Positions 58,701-64,000 of a stretch of 64,000 nucleotides of DNA are shown piece after piece. Under the pieces are notes generated by a model. That model worked only from the letters and a program-made list of their open reading frames with translations. It did not search any database and had not been told where the DNA came from. Position numbers and translations under genes: made by a program. How positions within the stretch are numbered: position 1 is the stretch's first letter; each line of letters starts with the position of its first letter. The stretch is from Miscanthus floridulus (taxonomy: Eukaryota; Streptophyta; Magnoliopsida; Poales; Poaceae). The DNA lies in the NCBI RefSeq assembly GCF_019320115.1, contig NC_089587.1, positions 103,961,158 through 104,025,157 of the forward strand, read 5' to 3'.

Positions 58701-61700
58701 AAACATAGTCAGAGAAAATGGGGTCGAAGGCACAAATGACCAGAGATGCAAAATTTCAAGTTAAATCTAAAAAAGTGAAAACCTTTGATATCCCGATGAA
58801 GTACATTGTTGACATGGCAGTACTGCAATCCTTTTAGCAGCTGCCCCATATAAACCTGAAGAAATGAAAATTTGCATCAATAATTGGTTATTTGAAGAAA
58901 CACACTAATGATTAATGACATATCTCACTGATAATCCATAATTTTTTCAGTAATTCTTGGGTATGTTTCTCTTCAGCGCCTAAATCAAGGATTCACTCAA
59001 AATGACTTATTTCCCCAAGTCCTTGAGTAAAATGCATTATTTCATGGCATGCCACCGCCTAATCAATTTATGGGCACTTGCATGCATGTTTAGTGCACAG
59101 ACACATAACAATACGTCAAGGCATCTAAAAGGGATCTGGTAACTCAAGCTAGGCTATGCCCTGCCCCAAAAGTTTTTTTTTTCTGAAAATTTGAAGCCAA
59201 CTGGCACATAATGAAAATTTGAATGGAAAATTAGAGGCCACACAATGCCGTTTTGGATGAGAAATTAGATTCCTGCCACTTATGCATGGATGAGAACAAA
59301 ATAACAAATATAGAGGTCACTGGTACTGGTGCATCAGCATAAGCCCATGAGCTCTGCAGCCTTCACCACTGTCCATGCAATCAGGGACGACCTCGCCATT
59401 GCTCATGAGGGCTTCATCTTAGTCATCTCAGATTCCATGGAGTCTGGGACGACATCTCACCAAAGCCAATGGCTGCTTCTTGTTTTTCACCCTTGTCCAT
59501 GGATACTAGGGATGACATCTAAGTCGCCAATAGGTACATCAATCTTTGTTTCCAATGATGTTATTACTGTTTTCTTGATATTTGTGGCGCATCCATGGAG
59601 GATTGAGAATAAGCCCAACCAAGCCAGGCAGAACTATTTGTGCTGTTCCACACCACTTTGTTTGACTGCGACACTTCTACTTCCTCTCCTTTCTTCGACT
59701 CACCCCTGCGGCCCCGCTCACGTGCCTACGCCCCACTCGCCAGGGCAGCGTGTGTTGCAGTGTGCAGTGGAATGCAGCACTAGGGCTGTGAATTCATGTA
59801 GGAGTACTCGTATGCTTCACACTCCCTTCATATGAATTTAGTTTCCAATTGCAACATGCTTTATAATTAGATTAATAGTCGGGTGGGGCTAGGGCTAACT
59901 CAATTATATATATCCCTTTTTTCTCTTTAATTTAGAATTATTTTTATTGTCTTTAGTTGATCACTTGATTCATTGTTTAGCCAAGATGAACAGGAGGTTG
60001 AAGACCATTTGTAGCTTTATAAGCCAGTTGTTTCAAGCCCCCATTCTGCTGAAAATCATAAGGTGACAAATGATCAAGCTACTGAATTAACTGTTTCAAG
60101 CTCCCATGCTGCTGAACATCCTAATGTGACATGTTATCTTGTTATGTTCTGCTATGTTTTGAGCTATTTAGGACAGATAACTTTCTTTGTATTGCAAAAG
60201 TGAAAAACATGCACTCATTTGCTTGTTATTATCTATGTTCTAGCCAAAATCAGTATAAGCATATGTGATATGATATGACCCCTGTGATGCCCAAATACTG
60301 GCTCCACCCCTAGAAAATGGACCATGAAGCAGCATCATACATTCATATGTGATTACTAGTGGCTAACACAGCAACCAACATTGCTAATAACATGCAGCAA
60401 ACTTAGAGTTAACAGAGGCACTACTGACAAAAAACAACAAAAAACATGAATAGGGAAGCAAACCATGCCTTACATTGCTAGAAAAAATGTGAAGAGAAAT
60501 GTGCGCAAGATTTATGGATGGAAGGAGTACACTTGAGTACCTTGACTTGGGATGGGGTACTATGGTGCAATACTTTCTTCAAATCATGGTCCATGTATTC
60601 AAACACCATGTAGATATCTCCCCTATAGATGTGATCATCTGCACAGTCCACAGGATAAAATTATATGCAGGTAAAAATCAATTAACAGGGAAAATATTAA
60701 ATCCATCAGCATGAGCTACATTAATAAAGAATATAAGCAATAAAACAAAAGAGAACTGAGTGATACTATACCTGATCCGCCTGTTCCATGTGCAGAACCT
60801 GAGAATTTTTTTAAATAAATGGTTAAGCAATGTCATTATACTAATGCACTCTATTATATATCTAGAAATGACTAGATGAACATTTGTTACCAGGAGATAC
60901 TACAATCTCTTTCAATCTGATGATGTTCTCATGATCCAGCTTTTTTAATAGTTTAATCTCACGCAAGATTTGGCGTGGAAACTACAGAGGTACTGAATAG
61001 TTCAGAGGGGTCTATAACACGCACAAAACAATGTGCTTGAGTCTTATTAACTTTGTTGAGATCATAAAGCTTACCCCTTCTTTGCCATCATCCAGTTTTA
61101 TTTTCTTAAGTGCTGCTCTTTCCCCAGTAATAATATCCACAGCTTCAAATACCTCGCTGAGATTTGTAGGAAAAGACATGACAGAGACAAATTAGGCGGT
61201 TAGATAGACCATAGATATTCGTGTAGTAGTAAAATGCCCTGGCAGATCAATGTAGATGGCAAGGAAATAAAACTAATGAAAATATGGCAGGAGATCTCCT
61301 TTATTCCATTTTCTTATCATGAAATAATCCTAAGGACAAGAAAGAACATCAAGACTGAAAATTTAACCGTTGTTATTTCAAAGAGCCTTGTTTAGCAGGT
61401 TATTTCAAAGATCTTAAGACATAATGGAAGACCATTATAGTCCACCTGATTCAGTAAAAGTAGGGGTTCAGAAAGGACTATGAATTATTGTCAGTGCGGA
61501 AGACTACTAATGGCTCTATTGATTCTACAAGAATGCAAAAAAAAATTCTCAAGAGATTTGATCTTTTGCATCTTCATACACCTTGCGTGTTGCACAGTGC
61601 ATAATCAAATTTGCAATGGAAGTACTTGCCCCTATTAACCATTTTAGATACAGAATAAAAGGTAGGCACTATTTTATTTACGTTCCACTGAATACAATCA

Positions 61701-63849
61701 GAGTATCAGACCCTCTCAGAGGGAGTATTTTACAATAGTCAAAACAGAAAGAAAAGAAAAACGCAAGATTCAAATACTAAGTTACCAACTGAAAGCAAAA
61801 TAATATCTTGCAAAACCTTACATTTTCAGTGCATATGCTTAAAATATATTTCAAGGATAAAGAGGTTCAAGGCTATAAATTATAGGATATAAACAATGAT
61901 ATATACTTTTAAAAGTGAAAATTTCTTTCTTTTGGACAAAGGGAGCAAGCTCTGGATTCGACTCTAGTTCCAGTAAAAAGCAAACGAATGGCCAAGTGAA
62001 GGGGGAGAATCGAAAACGTAAGAACATACTAGTGCCTGATACTTAACCTGAACTACTGCTGAAACACATAAAACATCAATTTTCTAATATACACACAAAA
62101 TTCTATACTGAGCTATCCGCGTGGAGTTGCATGGAGGCTAGATCTCATAAGATAGGGCTCTAGTGTCTCCAACTCATCATCATAAGCTGTTTTCTAGAAA
62201 AGAATTGGCTGAACAGGGGAATGTGACAACATATCTTGATTATCAGATTATCTACTTGGTGAAAATCTTTCTGCTGACCTAATGTGCCCCAACATATCGA
62301 GATATGAATTCCAGAAATATGATTTCTACAGATAAAAGCTTATCATGGGAAAATCGTACTAGAGAAAACGGCACTATTAGGACTCAGGATGTCCAAAAAG
62401 ATAAAAGCTGACGCAACAGAGCAAAGTTGTAAGCATAAATAAGTGAAATTCCTGGTAAAATGCATATAATCAGGTTAATACAAGATGTTATGGGATATTC
62501 TCCCTTTCATCAGATTAAAATAAAAGGACATTAACTAGCTGCAGTATATACATAGGTAAAGTTTTCATGATTGCTATACATCAGAACTTAATGCATATGC
62601 AGGCCTAACACTTCAAGCATTCTGACAGACATACCTACCTATATTGTCCAACACTAACGAAGGAACCCTAAGCAACTAACTAAATGATTATAGCTTTCAG
62701 GATGCCCAATAAATGACGGCATCTAGGACGAACAGCACTGTTAGGACTCACGATGTCCAAAAAGATGAAAGCTGACGCAACAGAGCAAAGTTGTAAGCAT
62801 AAATAAGTGAAATTCCTGGTAAAATGCATATAATCAGGTTAGTACCAGATGTTATGGGATTTTCCCCCTTTCATCAGATTAAAATAAAAGGGCATCGCCT
62901 AGCTGCATTATATACATGGATAAAGTTTCCATGGTTGATATACATCAGAACTTAATGTATATGCATGCCTAACAATTCCGGCATTCTGACAGACATTACC
63001 TATATTGTCCAACACTACCGAAGGAACCCTAAGCAACTAACTAAATGATTATAGCTTTAATGATGCCCAATAACTGACGGCATCTAGGACGAATGGCACT
63101 GTTAGGACTCAAGATGTCCAAAAAGATGAAAGCTGACGCAACAGAGCAAAGTTGTATATAAGCATAAATAAGTGAAATTCCTGGTAAAATGCATATAATC
63201 AGGTTAGTACCAGATGTTATGGGATTGCCCCCCTTTCATCAGATTAAAATAAAAGGACATTACCTAGCTGCATTATATACATAAATAAAGTTTCCATGGT
63301 TGCTATACATCAGAACTGTGTACGCCTGCCTAACAATTCAGGCATTCTGACAGAAATACCTACCTATATTATCCAACACTACCGAAGGAACCCTAAGCAA
63401 CAAACTAATTGAGTAAAGCTTTAATGATGCCCAACAACTGATGGCATCTAGGACGAAACAACAAAAGCACAGTTGCTCCACCAACAAGCGATGGCCTACA
63501 CAAAGTCTCCGCCGACAATTGCCTCCAAGTACGCCATGAATCGTGCAACCACGGACCAAACGGATCATCATCACTCCGCCGGCAGCCGTACGATCCCATC
63601 CCACGGCCACTCAACATCTACTGCAATTGCAGCGCGCGGCGAACGATTCAGGCGGAACAGACCAAAATGCAAGGGAAATTCTAGCCCGGCCAGAGTGCGT
63701 GCCGCCGAGGGGGGTTCGGTTCAGCTTGCTTACCCGTAGGTGCCCTCGCCGATCTTGCGGATGCGCCTGTAGCAGTCGACGGTGCGGGCGCCGGCGGGGG
63801 CGTACTCGGTCAGGTTGAGCGCGCCCAGGGGCGCCTCCTCGCCGTCCAT
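55726..63849 (-). CDS. CDKC: cyclin-dependent protein kinase, CDK9/CDKC-like, 11 exons, 323 aa
   Basis: CDKs of this type pair with a T-type cyclin and phosphorylate the RNA polymerase II tail in the nucleus. Minus-strand exons: 63849-63734, 61156-61075, 60981-60891, 60798-60772, 60638-60541, 58855-58783, 58663-58549, 58421-58304, 56286-56141, 56044-55987, 55773-55726. All introns are GT-AG and the 972 coding bases stay in phase. Residues: glycine loop IGEGTYGEV (33-41), ATP lysine K56, helix C motif PRQILRE (68-74) where CDKC has PITAIRE, catalytic HRDIK (158-162), DFGLAR (178-183), activation-loop T192 aligning with CDK9 T186, then [10 protein letters not shown]. All catalytic residues are present. 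It ends soon after the kinase domain, without the C-terminal extension of typical CDKC. I think it corresponds to rice CDKC-3, from memory. Introns 1, 5 and 8 are large and hold repeats. Confidence 0.93.
56790..57860 (+). mobile_element. LINE (non-LTR retrotransposon) 3' fragment in a CDK intron
   Basis: Plus-strand frames match the C-terminal part of plant LINE ORF2: a [13 protein letters not shown] block near 56868, [16 protein letters not shown] near 57018, [19 protein letters not shown] near 57283 and [10 protein letters not shown] near 57720. The middle block is the start of the reverse-transcriptase zinc-binding domain. Frameshifts separate the blocks, and the 5' part of ORF2 with the RT core is missing, as expected from 5' truncation. 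It lies antisense to the CDK gene between exons 8 and 9. Confidence 0.8.
58011..58160 (+). repeat. possible short solo LTR of a copia family
   Basis: A 150-bp segment starts TGTTAGACAGGCTGTTAG and ends AATCCCA, with TG and CA ends. Its first eight bases match the LTR of the copia element in the RBOH intron. No target duplication is visible, so the call is tentative. Confidence 0.35.
59300..60480. other. CDK intron 5 interior, repeat-like, no gene recognised
   Basis: A 168-codon plus-strand frame at 59329-59835 has no recognisable domain and low-complexity Ser/Thr/His composition. About 60030-60130 contains two imperfect copies of a TGTTTCAAGC-CCCAT-CTGCTGAA block. I treat the stretch as decayed transposon DNA of unknown type. 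Confidence 0.4.
62371..63458. repeat. three tandem copies of a 363-bp unit in CDK intron 1
   Basis: Units start with GCACTRTTAGGACTCA at 62371, 62735 and 63096, so the period is 364 then 361 bp, and the third copy runs to about 63458. Blocks such as GATGTCCAAAAAGAT, GCTGACGCAACAGAGCAAAG and CCAACACTA-CGAAGGAACC recur in order. Copies differ by scattered substitutions and small indels, including a four-base TATA insertion in copy three. The unit is non-coding and ends about 280 bp from exon 1. Confidence 0.92.
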
Positions 63850-64000
63850 AAACGGCTGGAGGCCGCGGCGGTGTCGCGAGAGTGAGCCGGCTCCGCTAGT
63901 AGAACTAGAACCTCCGGAGGCTTGGGCAGCAGGGCAGCGACGCGGCGGTTGCGGAAGCCCCAGGAGGCAGGAGTCGGGAGTGTCCTACGCAAGTCAAAGC
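63850..64000 (-). promoter_or_regulatory. 5' leader and promoter-proximal sequence of the CDK gene
   Basis: GC-rich sequence directly upstream of the CDK ATG at 63849. An overlapping minus-strand frame at 63810-63992 is not in the kinase frame. The transcription start is not visible within the window. Confidence 0.4.

Noticed and set aside
62371..63458. CRISPR-like or satellite array
   Set aside because: Units are 363 bp, contiguous and without spacers, in a plant intron, so this is a simple tandem duplication.

Overview
This is a stretch of plant nuclear DNA, almost certainly from a grass and probably a panicoid such as a sorghum, sugarcane or maize relative. The evidence is many-exon genes with GT-AG introns, very GC-rich first exons next to AT-rich intergenic DNA, nested LTR retrotransposons, CACTA and MITE debris, and the palindromic GACCGGACG / CGTCCGGTC repeats common in Andropogoneae transposons (that last point is from memory and is inference). 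There is no operon, CRISPR array, prophage or other prokaryotic feature. I saw no tRNA or rRNA gene.

Two complete host genes lie at the right-hand end and converge. The first, 39450-55049 on the plus strand, is a 14-exon respiratory burst oxidase homolog (RBOH, plant NADPH oxidase) predicted at 996 residues. All splice sites and phases work, and the heme, FAD, NADPH and calcium-binding regions are present. Its intron 7 is 8.3 kb because a 7.6-kb Ty1/copia element inserted antisense with a perfect 5-bp target duplication; that element in turn carries a 2-kb insertion that looks like a solo LTR. The second, 55726-63849 on the minus strand, is an 11-exon CDK9/CDKC-like protein kinase of 323 residues with an unusual cyclin-binding helix motif (PRQILRE). 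Its introns hold the 3' part of a LINE and three tandem copies of a 363-bp unit. The 3' ends of the two genes are 676 bp apart.

The left 26 kb is a graveyard. It holds a viroplasmin-like fragment, two different F-box pseudogenes (673-1770 plus, 19149-19708 minus), a RING-H2 pseudogene (20955-21665), an unknown gene with an acidic tail cut in two by an 8.1-kb Athila/Tat-like gypsy element (2683-10781), a second orphan LTR of the same family (13455-14889), and two or three decayed copies of an uncharacterised minus-strand gene. Many short segments recur between 11 and 26 kb, so the region looks like an old, rearranged cluster of local duplications.

From 26.7 to 39 kb there is a decayed CACTA element with a Ptta/En/Spm-type (PF03004-like) gene, a subterminal array of ACACGTGG motifs and one clear terminus at 30099. 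Next come a grass repeat split by a 3.0-kb solo LTR with a perfect target duplication, Stowaway-type MITEs, and AT-rich DNA with no recognisable gene.

I did not find a convincing previously undescribed system. The observations most worth checking are the CDK helix variant, the tolerated nested insertion in the RBOH intron, the intronic tandem triplication and the palindrome-rich solo LTR.
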